In this document: positions 1 through 8,213 of the stretch, piece after piece
Layout of the letters: every line of letters begins with the position of its first letter
How positions within the stretch are numbered: position 1 is the stretch's first letter
Assembly (NCBI RefSeq): GCF_015070375.1
Contig: NZ_JADCLL010000011.1
Span: 1 to 37,929 of the forward strand
Length of the DNA stretch: 37,929 nt
Reading direction: 5' to 3'
From: Nocardioides kribbensis
GTDB lineage: Bacteria; Actinomycetota; Actinomycetes; Propionibacteriales; Nocardioidaceae
Made by a program: the position numbers and the translations under genes
The notes under the pieces: generated by a model
What the model saw: only the letters and a program-made list of their open reading frames with translations
Told to the model about the DNA's origin: nothing
Databases searched by the model: none

Positions 1-106
1 ACCCGTTCGCCGCTCGTGTACCCCCGAAGAGGCCTTACCGCTCGACTTGCATGTGTTAAGCACGCCGCCAGCGTTCGTCCTGAGCCAGGATCAAACTCTC
101 CGTTGA
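1..106 (-). rRNA. rrs: 16S ribosomal RNA, 5' end (partial)
   Basis: Read on the minus strand, positions 99-80 carry the universal 5' segment AGAGTTTGATCCTGGCTCAG, followed by the conserved region with ACACATGCAAGTCGAGCGG. The rest of the gene lies beyond the left edge. The variable stretch after GAGCGG (GTAAGGCCTCTTCGGGGG) looks like Nocardioides and its relatives; this is from memory, not from a search. The mature 5' end is placed near 106 by counting back from the conserved motif, which corresponds to E. coli position 8, so it is uncertain by a few bases. Confidence 0.97.
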
Positions 107-350
107 AAAACAACACCCCACACCCACGAAGGACGCGAGGAAAAAGAGATGCCTGACAAGAACAAAACCCTGACATGATGTCAGAATCATTGTCTTACCA
201 AAGAAACCATCAACCAACCCCCCAAAAAGGAGATCAGCCAACGGGGCATAACAAACTAATTCGTCGACTATGACACACTGTTGAGTTCTCAAGAATCAGA
301 CGCACACCGTCCTGCGACCTTGCGGTCGAAGCGGCGGGGCAACCTGCAGA
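107..350 (-). promoter_or_regulatory. 16S rRNA precursor leader with antitermination/processing signals
   Basis: No gene is seen here. This stretch is visibly richer in A and T than the rest of the window, as expected of an rRNA leader. On the minus strand, 294-274 reads TCTTGAGAACTCAACAGTGTG, the boxA-like actinobacterial rRNA antitermination motif. A perfect short hairpin CTGACAT/ATGTCAG lies at 169-183. Long pyrimidine and purine tracts at 110-160 and 215-235 are likely partners in the 16S processing stem, but I did not fold them. Confidence 0.7.
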
Positions 351-379
351 AACTTACCGGTCCGACCTCAGCGCGTCAA
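351..379 (-). promoter_or_regulatory. rrn promoter (best match)
   Basis: On the minus strand, TTGACG (379-374) and TAAGTT (356-351) are separated by exactly 17 nt. This is the best sigma-70-type match upstream of the 16S gene and would start transcription near 344, ahead of the boxA-like motif. Confidence 0.7.
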
Positions 380-402
380 CTCCGTCGGAGTGACTCCCTG
401 CC

Positions 403-431
403 GTACGATCCGGCCGCCGCACATGCGTCAA
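403..431 (-). promoter_or_regulatory. possible second rrn promoter
   Basis: TTGACG (431-426) is followed after 17 nt by TCGTAC (408-403). The -35 is perfect for this organism but the -10 is poor. It is listed because actinobacterial rrn operons commonly have tandem promoters. Confidence 0.35.
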
Positions 432-484
432 CCACTCGGGTGACCTCTCGGTCCGAGTGGCAGCTGCTCGCTGCGACAGGAAGA

Positions 485-513
485 ACGTTACACACGTGTT
501 GCGGGCAGGCCAA
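485..513 (-). promoter_or_regulatory. possible distal rrn promoter
   Basis: TTGGCC (513-508), 17 nt, TAACGT (490-485) on the minus strand. A further TTGACG at 526-521 overlaps the stop codon of the glycosylase gene but lacks a -10 at normal spacing. This would be the most upstream of up to three tandem rrn promoters. Confidence 0.35.
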
Positions 514-522
514 ATCAGGGCG

Positions 523-1128
523 TCAACACCCCAACGGGGGTGCCTTGCGGTAGGCGCTGACGGTCGGTTCGTCCGCGATCCAGAAGCGCCACGGCCGCTC
601 AGCGTCGCCCCGGAGCCCCACCCGTGGCCCCCGCTCCACGGCGGTGACCAGCTCCCCCGGCTGCAGGGTGACGGTGCTCGGGGCCAGGAGATCCGTGCCG
701 TCGAGGTCGAGCCGCAGGCCGAGGGCCTGGCCGAGCCGTCCCGGCCCCCGGGCGAGGTCGCGGGCGACGCCGGTGCGCCGTCGAGACCGGGCCTCGTCGG
801 CACCCGCCACGACCTCGCCGGCACGCAGCAGCACCGCACCGGGTGATCCCTCGGGACCGGTGACGACGTTGGCGCACACGTGCAGGCCGTAGGAGAGGTA
901 GACGTAGAGCCGCCCGGCGGGGCCGAACATCGTGGCGTTGCGGCGGGTGGGACCGCGATGGGCGTGGGAGCCGGCGTCGTCGGCGCCGCCGTAGGCCTCG
1001 ACCTCCGTGAGGCGGATCGACACCACGGCGTGGGAGACCACGGCACCGAGCAGCAGCGGCGCGACGCGCTCCACCGGGCCGGCGAGCAGCGCCGCCAGGT
1101 CGTCGGGCCCGGGACGCGCGCCGCTCAT
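523..1128 (-). CDS. mpg: DNA-3-methyladenine glycosylase (AAG/Mpg family)
   Basis: Predicted monofunctional DNA glycosylase that flips out and excises alkylated purines such as 3-methyladenine at the start of base-excision repair. The 201-residue product has the family landmarks: RLTEVEAYGGADDAGSHAHR (catalytic Glu region, with the following His), then GPAGRLYVYLSYGLHVCANV and ARGPGRLGQALGL. The length is normal for bacterial members. The ATG at 1128 lies 10 nt after the argH stop. An upstream in-frame start at 1224 would overlap argH and add about 32 residues that do not look like the family, so the shorter form was chosen. It is the last gene of the argGH transcript, and its stop codon lies inside a TTGACG hexamer just before the rrn promoters. 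Its link to arginine metabolism is probably only positional. Confidence 0.93.
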   Translation of the reverse strand: MSGARPGPDDLAALLAGPVERVAPLLLGAVVSHAVVSIRLTEVEAYGGADDAGSHAHRGPTRRNATMFGPAGRLYVYLSYGLHVCANVVTGPEGSPGAVLLRAGEVVAGADEARSRRRTGVARDLARGPGRLGQALGLRLDLDGTDLLAPSTVTLQPGELVTAVERGPRVGLRGDAERPWRFWIADEPTVSAYRKAPPLGC

Positions 1129-1138
1129 GTGTGTCGGC

Positions 1139-2566
1139 TCAGGAGCCGAGCCGGGCGCGGTGCGCGGCCACGACCGCACCGAGCTCGTCGAGCTGCTCGC
1201 GCACCCGGACGGGGGCGGTGCCACCGCGACCGTCGCGGGAGGCGACGGAGCCCTCGGCGCTGAGCACGTCGCGCACCCCCGGGGTCAGGGCCGGCGAGAT
1301 CGCCGCGAACTGCTCGTCGGTGAGCTCGTGCAGCTCCAGGCCCAGCTCCTCGCACCGGCGCACGCAGGCGCCCGCGAGCTCGTGGGCGACGCGGAACGGC
1401 ACGTTCTCCCGCACCAGCCACTCGGCGACGTCGGTGGCGAGGGAGAACCCCTGGGGAGCGAGCTCCCTGAGCCGCTCACGGTCGAAGACGAGGGTCGCGA
1501 CCATGCCGGTGAAGGCCGGGAGCAGCACCTCGAGGGTGTCGACGGAGTCGAAGACCGGCTCCTTGTCCTCCTGGAGGTCGCGGTTGTAGGCCAGGGGGAG
1601 AGCCTTCAGGGTGGCCAGCAGACCCGAGAGGTTGCCGACGAGCCGTCCGGCCTTGCCGCGGGCCAGCTCGGCGATGTCGGGGTTCTTCTTCTGCGGCATG
1701 ATGCTCGAGCCCGTCGACCAAGAGTCGTGCAGCGTCGCGAAGCCGAACTCCCGGGTCGACCAGAGGATGACCTCCTCGGCCAGGCGGCTGACGTCGACCC
1801 CGACCTGGGCGCACACGAAGGCGAACTCGGCCACGAAGTCGCGCGCGGCGGTGCCGTCGATGGAGTTGGCGCTGGAGCCGGTGAACCCGAGCTCGGCGCT
1901 CACGCCCACCGGGTCGAGCCCGAGGCTCTGGCCCGCGAGAGCCCCCGAGCCGTACGGCGAGTCGGCCGCGACACGGGCGTCCCAGTCGAGGAACCGGTCG
2001 ACGTCGCGCAGCAGGGGCCAGGCGTGGGCCATCAGGTGGTGGGCCAGCAGCACCGGCTGCGCGTGCTGCAGGTGGGTGCGGCCGGGCATGACGGTGGGCG
2101 TGCCCGCCAGGTGGTCGGAGGCCTGGGCCGCCAGCACGTCCACGAGGTCGAGCACCTGCCCGACCACCACGCGGCAGTGGTCACGCAGGAAGACCTTGAA
2201 CAGCGTCGCGATCTGGTCGTTGCGGCTGCGACCCGCCCGCAGTCGCCCGCCGACGTCGGGTCCGACCTCCTCGAGCAGCAGCCGCTCGAGGGCGCCGTGC
2301 ACGTCCTCGTCGGAGTCGTCTGGCCGCAGGGTGCCGGCGGCGTACCGCTCCCCCAGCGCGTCGAGGCCGCGCAGCAGCTCGACGTGGTCGGCCTCGGTGA
2401 GCAGGCCGGCGCGGTGCAGCGCGTTGGCGTGGGCGCGCGACCCGGCGAGGTCGTAGGGCGTGAGTCGCCAGTCGAAGTGGGTGGAGCGCGACAGCGCCTC
2501 CAGCTCCGGCGACGGGCCGCCGGCGAAGCGGCCTCCCCACAGCTTGCCGGTGTTCGTGGTGCTCAC
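1139..2566 (-). CDS. argH: argininosuccinate lyase
   Basis: Last step of arginine synthesis: cleaves argininosuccinate to arginine and fumarate in the cytosol. The 475-residue product starts KLWGGRFAGG, typical of ArgH, and has the aspartase/fumarase signature GSSIMPQKKN at about residues 287-296, with the flexible catalytic Ser loop. It also has the substrate motifs RSRNDQ (113-118) and THLQHAQP. The start is a GTG at 2566, preceded by GGGAGGAG. It overlaps the Nudix stop codon by 4 nt (GTGA), so translation is coupled. Length matches the family. The glycosylase gene follows after 10 nt. Confidence 0.98.
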   Translation of the reverse strand: MSTTNTGKLWGGRFAGGPSPELEALSRSTHFDWRLTPYDLAGSRAHANALHRAGLLTEADHVELLRGLDALGERYAAGTLRPDDSDEDVHGALERLLLEEVGPDVGGRLRAGRSRNDQIATLFKVFLRDHCRVVVGQVLDLVDVLAAQASDHLAGTPTVMPGRTHLQHAQPVLLAHHLMAHAWPLLRDVDRFLDWDARVAADSPYGSGALAGQSLGLDPVGVSAELGFTGSSANSIDGTAARDFVAEFAFVCAQVGVDVSRLAEEVILWSTREFGFATLHDSWSTGSSIMPQKKNPDIAELARGKAGRLVGNLSGLLATLKALPLAYNRDLQEDKEPVFDSVDTLEVLLPAFTGMVATLVFDRERLRELAPQGFSLATDVAEWLVRENVPFRVAHELAGACVRRCEELGLELHELTDEQFAAISPALTPGVRDVLSAEGSVASRDGRGGTAPVRVREQLDELGAVVAAHRARLGS

Positions 2567-3033
2567 TGGTCTCCTCCCAGGACGGCCCGGACGGCCGCGG
2601 TCATGATGTCGCACAGGTCGGGCGAGACGAGCCGGCCGTCGTCGGCCAGGTCGTCGGGGGTCCACCAGCGCGCCTCGAGGACGACCCCCACCTCGGCCTC
2701 CTCGAGGTGGTCGAAGACGACCTCCTGCGCCCGGTCGAGGGCGAGGGCGAAGAAGGTCGCGTCGCCCCGGTAGGTCGTGCCGCGCCAGGAGAAGTCCTGC
2801 ACCTGGTGGTGGAAGGGCCCCACCAGGTCGGCCGCCCCCGCCCGGACCCCGGTCTCCTCGTGCAGCTCGCGCAGGGCGGCGTCGACGAGGGACTCCCCCT
2901 CGTCGACGCCACCGCCGACGGTGCCCCAGCGCGGGGCGTCGGGACGCTCGGGGTCGTGGTCGAGCAGCAGCAGGACCTCGCCCGTCGCGCTGACCGGCAC
3001 CACCCGGGCGCTGCGGCGCAGGATCGGCTCCAT
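2563..3033 (-). CDS. Nudix hydrolase between argG and argH
   Basis: A 156-residue Nudix protein with a perfect Nudix box (G-x5-E-x7-REL-x-EE-x-GV) at residues 41-63, including the metal-binding REELHEE-type helix. It should hydrolyse a nucleoside diphosphate linked to some moiety; the substrate cannot be read from the sequence. Its ATG overlaps the argG stop by 1 nt (TGATG) and its stop overlaps the argH GTG by 4 nt, so it is made in step with both enzymes. This tight embedding in an arginine operon could mean a linked house-cleaning role (ArgG releases AMP and pyrophosphate), or simple co-transcription. The fold is certain, the role unknown. Confidence 0.92.
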   Translation of the reverse strand: MEPILRRSARVVPVSATGEVLLLLDHDPERPDAPRWGTVGGGVDEGESLVDAALRELHEETGVRAGAADLVGPFHHQVQDFSWRGTTYRGDATFFALALDRAQEVVFDHLEEAEVGVVLEARWWTPDDLADDGRLVSPDLCDIMTAAVRAVLGGDQ

Positions 3034-4466
3034 CAGTCGGTGCCGAACTCCATGGCCGCGTGGTCGAGCGCCTCGTCGTCGATGTCGCCCTCGCCGGCCG
3101 GGCGCGTGGCGATGCGCTTCGCACCGCCCGGCTCGAGCTCACCGAAGAGGGTGCCGTTCTCGACCAGCACCTGACCCTGGTCGAGCGGCTGGGTGGCGTA
3201 GAGCTCGAGCTTGGCGCGCGAGTCGGCGATGTCGAGGTTGCGCATCGTGAGCTGGCCGATGCGGTCGGTGGGCCCGAACGCGGCGTTCTCGGTGCGCTCC
3301 ATGGACAGCTTGTCGGGGTGGTAGGAGAAGGCCGGCCCGTCGGTGCGCAGGACGGTGTAGTCCTCGCCGCGCCGCAGGCGCAGCGTGACCTCGCCGGTGA
3401 CCAGCGAGGCGATCCAGCGCTGGATCGACTCCCTCAGCATGAGCGCCTGGGGGTCCAGCCAGCGGCCCTCGTAGAGCAGCCGGCCGAGGCGGCGGCCCTC
3501 GTTGTGGTAGCTGGCGACCGTGTCCTCGTTGTGGATCGCGTTGAGCAGGCGCTCGTAGGCGATCCACAGCAGCGCCATGCCCGGGGCCTCGTAGATGCCG
3601 CGCGACTTGGCCTCGATGATGCGGTTCTCGATCTGGTCCGACATGCCCAGCCCGTGACGCCCGCCCACGGTGTTGGCCTCGTGCACCAGGGCCACGGGGT
3701 CGGCGAAGGTCTGGCCGTTGATCGCCACGGGGCGGCCCTGGTCGAAGCGGATCGTGACGTCCTCGGTGGCGATGTCGACGGCGGGGTCCCAGAACTTCAC
3801 GCCCATGATCGGCTCGACCAGCTCGAGGGAGGCGTCGAGGTGCTCGAGCACCTTGGCCTCGTGGGTGGCGCCCCAGATGTTGGCGTCGGTGGAGTAGGCC
3901 TTCTCGGCGCTGTCGCGGTACGGCAGACCGTGCTCGGTCAGCCACTGGCTCATCTCGGCGCGACCGCCCAGCTCGTGCACGAAGTCGGCGTCGAGCCAGG
4001 GCTTGTAGATGCGCAGGGCGGGGTTGGCCAGCAGCCCGTAGCGGTAGAACCGCTCGATGTCGTTGCCCTTGAAGGTCGACCCGTCGCCCCAGATGTCGAC
4101 GCCGTCCTCGTGCATGGCTCGCACCAGCATCGTGCCGGTGACGGCGCGGCCGAGCGGGGTGGTGTTGAAGTAGGTGCGGCCGCCGGAGCGGATGTGGAAG
4201 GCACCGCAGGCGATGGCGGCGAAGCCCTCCTCGACCAGCTGGGTCCGGCAGTCGACGGCGCGGGCGATCTCGGCGCCGTACTGCAGGGCGCGGTCGGGCA
4301 CACCGGAGATGTCGGGCTCGTCGTACTGCCCGATGTCGGCGGTGTAGGTGCAGGGCACCGCACCCTTGTCGCGCATCCAGGCGACGGCGACGGAGGTGTC
4401 GAGGCCGCCGGAGAACGCGATGCCGACGCGCTCGCCCTTCGGCAGGGTGGTGAGGACCTTGCTCAC
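3033..4466 (-). CDS. argG: argininosuccinate synthase (long, E. coli-like type)
   Basis: Condenses citrulline and aspartate using ATP to give argininosuccinate, AMP and pyrophosphate. The 477-residue product carries the PP-loop FSGGLDTSVAVAW (about 16-28), YFNTTPLGRAVTGTMLV, GDGSTFKGNDIERFYRYG and GGRHGLGMSDQIENRIIEAK. These follow the longer E. coli ArgG subfamily rather than the roughly 400-residue type. A similar long form is known to me from Streptomyces. Start: GTG at 4466 with AAGGAG 6-7 nt upstream; an earlier ATG in the same frame lacks a ribosome site and adds non-homologous residues. The 105-nt gap before it (4467-4571) is the only real break in the cluster and may hold a secondary promoter, though I could not pick one. 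Confidence 0.98.
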   Translation of the reverse strand: MSKVLTTLPKGERVGIAFSGGLDTSVAVAWMRDKGAVPCTYTADIGQYDEPDISGVPDRALQYGAEIARAVDCRTQLVEEGFAAIACGAFHIRSGGRTYFNTTPLGRAVTGTMLVRAMHEDGVDIWGDGSTFKGNDIERFYRYGLLANPALRIYKPWLDADFVHELGGRAEMSQWLTEHGLPYRDSAEKAYSTDANIWGATHEAKVLEHLDASLELVEPIMGVKFWDPAVDIATEDVTIRFDQGRPVAINGQTFADPVALVHEANTVGGRHGLGMSDQIENRIIEAKSRGIYEAPGMALLWIAYERLLNAIHNEDTVASYHNEGRRLGRLLYEGRWLDPQALMLRESIQRWIASLVTGEVTLRLRRGEDYTVLRTDGPAFSYHPDKLSMERTENAAFGPTDRIGQLTMRNLDIADSRAKLELYATQPLDQGQVLVENGTLFGELEPGGAKRIATRPAGEGDIDDEALDHAAMEFGTD

Positions 4467-4571
4467 GGTGGGGCTCCTTGGGGATCGGGACGGAAGTCTG
4501 GTGGGGCGGCGCACGCTCCGAGCGGGGCGGGGCGCCGCGGCGTCAGGACGTGCGGGGAGGTGCGACGGGGG

Positions 4572-5099
4572 TCAGGGCGCCGGCGGCACGTGGGTCTCGG
4601 CCAGCGCCAGGAATCGTCGGGCCAGGTCGTCGCCGCCCGCGGGGTCGCGACCGATGACCAGGACGGTGTCGTCACCGGCGATGGTGCCGAGGATGTCGGG
4701 GAAGTCGGCCTTGTCGAAGGCGCTGCCGAGGAACTGCGCCGCGCCGGGCGGGGTGCGCAGCACCACGAGGTTGGCGCTCGCGTCGGCGCTCACGAGGAGC
4801 TCCGCGCACAGCCGGGCCAGTCGCGCGCGGGCCGCGGCCGAGTCGGCCGGCGGGGCCGGGCGACGGTCGCCGCCCTCACCGGGCACGGCGTAGACCAGCG
4901 CACCGGAGGCGGCGCGCACCTTGACGGCGTCGAGCTCGACCAGGTCGCGCGAGAGCGTGGCCTGGGTGACCCGGACACCGCTCTCGGCCAGCAGCACGGC
5001 GAGCTCGCCCTGCGAGTGGACCTCCTGGGTGGAGACCAGCTCGACGATCAGCTGGTGGCGCGCGTTCTTGGTCGCGGGCCGCAGGACCGACTCGGTCAT
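4572..5099 (-). CDS. argR: arginine repressor ArgR
   Basis: Arginine-dependent DNA-binding repressor of arginine synthesis genes; family members are hexamers that bind ARG boxes when arginine is present. The 175-residue product has an N-terminal winged helix-turn-helix (SQGELAVLLAESGVRVTQAT then LSRDL, about 29-53). The C-terminal arginine-binding/oligomerisation domain ends with the diagnostic GTIAGDDTVLVI (about 138-149). Start: ATG at 5099, with GGGAGAGGTG just upstream; the argF stop is 5 nt away. Being encoded within the operon it is expected to control gives autoregulation. Its likely operator is the TGCA-rich element before argC. Confidence 0.97.
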   Translation of the reverse strand: MTESVLRPATKNARHQLIVELVSTQEVHSQGELAVLLAESGVRVTQATLSRDLVELDAVKVRAASGALVYAVPGEGGDRRPAPPADSAAARARLARLCAELLVSADASANLVVLRTPPGAAQFLGSAFDKADFPDILGTIAGDDTVLVIGRDPAGGDDLARRFLALAETHVPPAP

Positions 5100-5104
5100 C
5101 AGGC

Positions 5105-6103
5105 TCACCTCTCCCCCGCCGTCGGGTCCTGCGCGAGCGAGGGGTCGAGCAGGAACGCCAGGACGGCCTTCTGCGCGTGGCGCCGGTTCTCCGCCTCGTC
5201 CCAGACCACGCTCTGCGGTCCCTCGAGCACCTCGGCGTCGATCTCCTTGCCGCGGTAGGCCGGCAGGCAGTGCAGCGCCACGGCGTCGGGTCGCGCGTGG
5301 GCCAGGAGCCGCGTCGTCAGCGACCACGGCGCGAACACCGCCGCCCTCGCCTCGGCCTCCTCCTCCTTGCCCATCGAGACCCAGGTGTCGGTCACCACGA
5401 CGTCGGCGCCGGTGACCGCGGCCACCGGGTCGGCGACCGCCGCCACCGAGCCGCCGGTGCCGGCGGCGATCTCGGCGGCCCGGGCGAACATCGCTTCGTC
5501 GGGCAGGTAGCCCTCCGGGGCGCTGACACGCACGTGCATGCCGGCGGTGGCCCCGGCCAGCAGCCAGGAGTTGCCCATGTTGCACGCCGCGTCGCCGACG
5601 AAGGCGGCCGTCAGGCCGGCGAGGTCGCCCTTGTGCTCGCGCACCGTCAGCAGGTCGGCCACCAGCTGGCAGGGGTGGAACTCGTCGGTGAGGGCGTTGA
5701 CGACCGGCACGCCGGCGTGGGCGGCCATCGTGTCGAGGTCGGACTGGTGGAAGGTGCGCCACACGACGGCGGCCACCTGGCGACCGAGCACCCGCGCGAC
5801 GTCCTCAACCGACTCGCGCACGCCGATGCCGGCCAGCCTGCCCTCGACGACCATGGGGAACCCGCCGAGCTCGGCGATGCCGGCCGAGAACGAGGTCTGG
5901 GTGCGCAGCGTCGGCTTGTCGAAGATCATCGCCACCGACCGGGGACCGGCCAGGGGGCGCTGCTGGTGCGGGGAGGCCTTGAGCTCGGCGGCGAGGTCGA
6001 GCACGCGGGACTGCTCGGCCGGCGACAGGTCGTCGTCGCGCAGGAAGTGCCGCAGGGCCACCGCGGGAGGCAGGACCGCTCCGGTGGGGGCCGGGGCGCT
6101 CAC
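5105..6103 (-). CDS. argF: ornithine carbamoyltransferase, variant carbamoyl-phosphate loop
   Basis: Makes citrulline from ornithine and carbamoyl phosphate. The 332-residue product has the transcarbamylase landmarks FHPCQ, DTWVSMG (ornithine side) and LHCLPAYRG with the catalytic Cys. The carbamoyl-phosphate loop, normally STRTR, reads TLRTQ at residues 65-69. I recall the same PTLRTQ form in other actinobacteria, so it is probably functional, but it departs from the textbook motif. Start: GTG at 6103, overlapping the argD stop by 4 nt (GTGA); an ATG at 6136 would overlap argD further. There is no clear ribosome site, consistent with translational coupling. N-acetylornithine transcarbamylase is less likely because the HCLPA motif and context fit ArgF. 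Confidence 0.95.
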   Translation of the reverse strand: MSAPAPTGAVLPPAVALRHFLRDDDLSPAEQSRVLDLAAELKASPHQQRPLAGPRSVAMIFDKPTLRTQTSFSAGIAELGGFPMVVEGRLAGIGVRESVEDVARVLGRQVAAVVWRTFHQSDLDTMAAHAGVPVVNALTDEFHPCQLVADLLTVREHKGDLAGLTAAFVGDAACNMGNSWLLAGATAGMHVRVSAPEGYLPDEAMFARAAEIAAGTGGSVAAVADPVAAVTGADVVVTDTWVSMGKEEEAEARAAVFAPWSLTTRLLAHARPDAVALHCLPAYRGKEIDAEVLEGPQSVVWDEAENRRHAQKAVLAFLLDPSLAQDPTAGER

Positions 6104-7275
6104 GAGACGCCCGCGTCGTCGAGGATCCGCGGCCACGCCGCGAGGAAGGCGTCGACGTCGGCGGTGCCCAGCACGAGCGGCGGGGCGAGCCGGATCCGAC
6201 GAGGCGTGGGGTTGTTGACGATGTAGCCGTGGGCCATCGCGGCCGCGGTGACCTCGGCGGCGTGCTCCGAGACCAGGTCAAGGCCGATCAGCAGTCCTTC
6301 ACCCCTGACCTCCGTCACCCGCGGGTCGGCGATCAGACCGGCGCGCAGCCGGTCACCCGCCTCGACGGCGTGGGCCAGCAGGCCCTCGGACTCGATGGTG
6401 CGCACCACGGCCAGCGCGGCGGCGCAGGCCACCGGGTTGCCGCCGAAGGTCGTGCCGTGGTTGCCGGGGTCGAAGAGGTCCGCGGCGCGGCCCAGTCCGA
6501 GGACCGCGCCGATGGGGAAGCCCCCGCCCAGGCCCTTGGCCAGCGTGATGACGTCGGGCACCACGCCGGAGGGCAGGTGGGCGTACCAGGAGCCGGTGCG
6601 GCCCATGCCCGACTGGACCTCGTCGAACCACAGCAGCGCGCCGTGCTCGTCGGCGACACGCCGCGCCGCGGCGAGGTAGCCCTCGGGCGCGACCACGACA
6701 CCGGCCTCGCCCTGGATCGGCTCGAGCAGGACCGCGGCGGTGTCGTCGGTGACGGCGGCGGCCAGCGCCGCCTCGTCGCCGTACGGCACGAACTCGACGT
6801 GGCCCGGCAGCGGCTCGAAGGGAGCGCGGTAGGCCTGCTTCGAGGTCAGGGCGAGCGCGCCCATGGTGCGGCCGTGGAAGCCGCCCTCGGCGACCACCAC
6901 GTGGGTGCGCCCGGTGCGGCGGGTCAGCTTGAAGGCGGCCTCGTTGGCCTCCGCGCCGGAGTTGGCGAAGAAGGCCTTGCCCTCGGCGCCCGCGAACGCC
7001 AGGAGACGCTCGGCCAGCTCGACCTGGGGGGCGCTGGTGAAGAAGTTGGAGATGTGGCCCAGCGTCGACAGCTGCGTCGTGACCGCCTCGACCAGCGCCG
7101 GGTGGGCGTGGCCCAGCGCGTTGACGGCGATGCCGCCGAGCAGGTCGACGTACTCCTTGCCGTCGGCGTCCCACACGTGCGCACCCTCCCCGCGCGTCAG
7201 CACGAGCTTGGGCGGGCCGAAGGTGTTCATCAGGGAGTCGGCGTAGCGCTCCTGCAGCGCCTGCTGCTCGGTCAT
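6100..7275 (-). CDS. argD: acetylornithine aminotransferase
   Basis: PLP-dependent class-III aminotransferase that converts N-acetylglutamate semialdehyde to N-acetylornithine with glutamate as donor. The 391-residue product shows FFANSGAEANEAAFKLTRR, FHGRTMGAL, LLWFDEVQSGMGRTG and the Schiff-base lysine in ITLAKGLGGGFPIGA, followed by HGTTFGGNPVACAAAL. Length is typical. Its ATG at 7275 overlaps the argB stop (ATGA), and its own stop overlaps the argF GTG. The C-terminal motif NPTPRRIRLAPPLV is normal for ArgD. It may also serve as succinyldiaminopimelate aminotransferase, as in some bacteria; that cannot be decided here. Confidence 0.97.
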   Translation of the reverse strand: MTEQQALQERYADSLMNTFGPPKLVLTRGEGAHVWDADGKEYVDLLGGIAVNALGHAHPALVEAVTTQLSTLGHISNFFTSAPQVELAERLLAFAGAEGKAFFANSGAEANEAAFKLTRRTGRTHVVVAEGGFHGRTMGALALTSKQAYRAPFEPLPGHVEFVPYGDEAALAAAVTDDTAAVLLEPIQGEAGVVVAPEGYLAAARRVADEHGALLWFDEVQSGMGRTGSWYAHLPSGVVPDVITLAKGLGGGFPIGAVLGLGRAADLFDPGNHGTTFGGNPVACAAALAVVRTIESEGLLAHAVEAGDRLRAGLIADPRVTEVRGEGLLIGLDLVSEHAAEVTAAAMAHGYIVNNPTPRRIRLAPPLVLGTADVDAFLAAWPRILDDAGVS

Positions 7276-8213
7276 GGCTGGGTCTCCCGGGCCTTGCGGG
7301 TCTTGGTCTCGACGCCGGGCAGCACCTGCGTGCCGACGCCCTCCTTGGTGAACAGCTCCAGCAGCACGGCGTGCGGCTCGCGCCCGTCGACGACGGTGGC
7401 GCGCGGCACCCCGCCCTCGACCGCCAGCAGGCACGCGCCCATCTTCGGGACCATGCCGCTGGCCAGCGAGGGGATGACCTCGGCCAGGGACTCGGGGCTG
7501 ATCTCGCCCACGACGTCCTCGGAGTCGGGCCAGTCGAGGAAGAGCCCCTCGACGTCGGTCAGCACGAGCAGCTTCTCCGCCTTCAGCGCCACGGCCAGGG
7601 CGGCGGCCGCGGAGTCGGCGTTGACGTTGTGGACGGTGCCGTCCTCGTCGGGGGCCACCGAGGAGACCACCGGGATGCGGCCGGCCTCGATGAGGTCGAG
7701 CACCGACTCCGGGCGCACGCGGGTCACCTCGCCGACCAGGCCGAGGTCGACCTCCTCGCCGTCGACGACCGTGCCGGTGGCGGTGGCGGTGAACAGCCCG
7801 GCGTCCTCGCCGGAGCAGCCCACGGCCAAAGGGCCGTGCTCGTTGATGAGTCCCACCAGCTCGCGCTGGACCTGGCCCACCAGCACCATGCGCACGACGT
7901 CCATCGCCTCCGGCGTGGTCACGCGCAGGCCGCCGCGGAACTCCGACTCGATGCCGAGGCGGTCGAGCATGCTCGAGATCTGCGGCCCGCCGCCGTGCAC
8001 GACGACGGGTCGGAAGCCGGCGAAGCGCAGGAAGGCGATGTCCTCGGCGAAGGCCCGCTTGAGGGAGTCGTCGGTCATGGCGTTGCCGCCGTACTTCACG
8101 ACCACGATCTTGCCGTGGTACTGCTTCAGCCAGGGCAGGGCGGCGGCGAGCGTGCGGGCCTTGGCCTGGTCGGGCTTGCCGACGGTGAATTCTCCGGTGC
8201 TGGAATCGTTCAT
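7272..8213 (-). CDS. argB: acetylglutamate kinase (arginine-sensitive type)
   Basis: Phosphorylates N-acetylglutamate, usually the arginine-inhibited step in organisms that recycle acetyl groups through ArgJ. The 313-residue amino-acid kinase has VVVKYGGNAM (about 37-46), VVVHGGGPQIS, GLVGEV and NVNADSAAAALAVAL. The N-terminal helix region AKARTLAAALPWLKQYHG (about 17-34) corresponds to the kinked helix that links dimers into hexamers in arginine-inhibited enzymes, which suggests feedback inhibition. Start: ATG at 8213, overlapping the argJ stop (ATGA). If the ACT-domain protein encoded two genes upstream binds any enzyme, this kinase is a natural candidate; that is inference. Confidence 0.97.
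   Translation of the reverse strand: MNDSSTGEFTVGKPDQAKARTLAAALPWLKQYHGKIVVVKYGGNAMTDDSLKRAFAEDIAFLRFAGFRPVVVHGGGPQISSMLDRLGIESEFRGGLRVTTPEAMDVVRMVLVGQVQRELVGLINEHGPLAVGCSGEDAGLFTATATGTVVDGEEVDLGLVGEVTRVRPESVLDLIEAGRIPVVSSVAPDEDGTVHNVNADSAAAALAVALKAEKLLVLTDVEGLFLDWPDSEDVVGEISPESLAEVIPSLASGMVPKMGACLLAVEGGVPRATVVDGREPHAVLLELFTKEGVGTQVLPGVETKTRKARETQP

Noticed and set aside
5105..6103. N-acetylornithine or N-succinylornithine carbamoyltransferase instead of ArgF.
   Set aside because: The HCLPA and SMG motifs, ArgJ-type pathway and gene order fit ornithine carbamoyltransferase; only the carbamoyl-phosphate loop is unusual.
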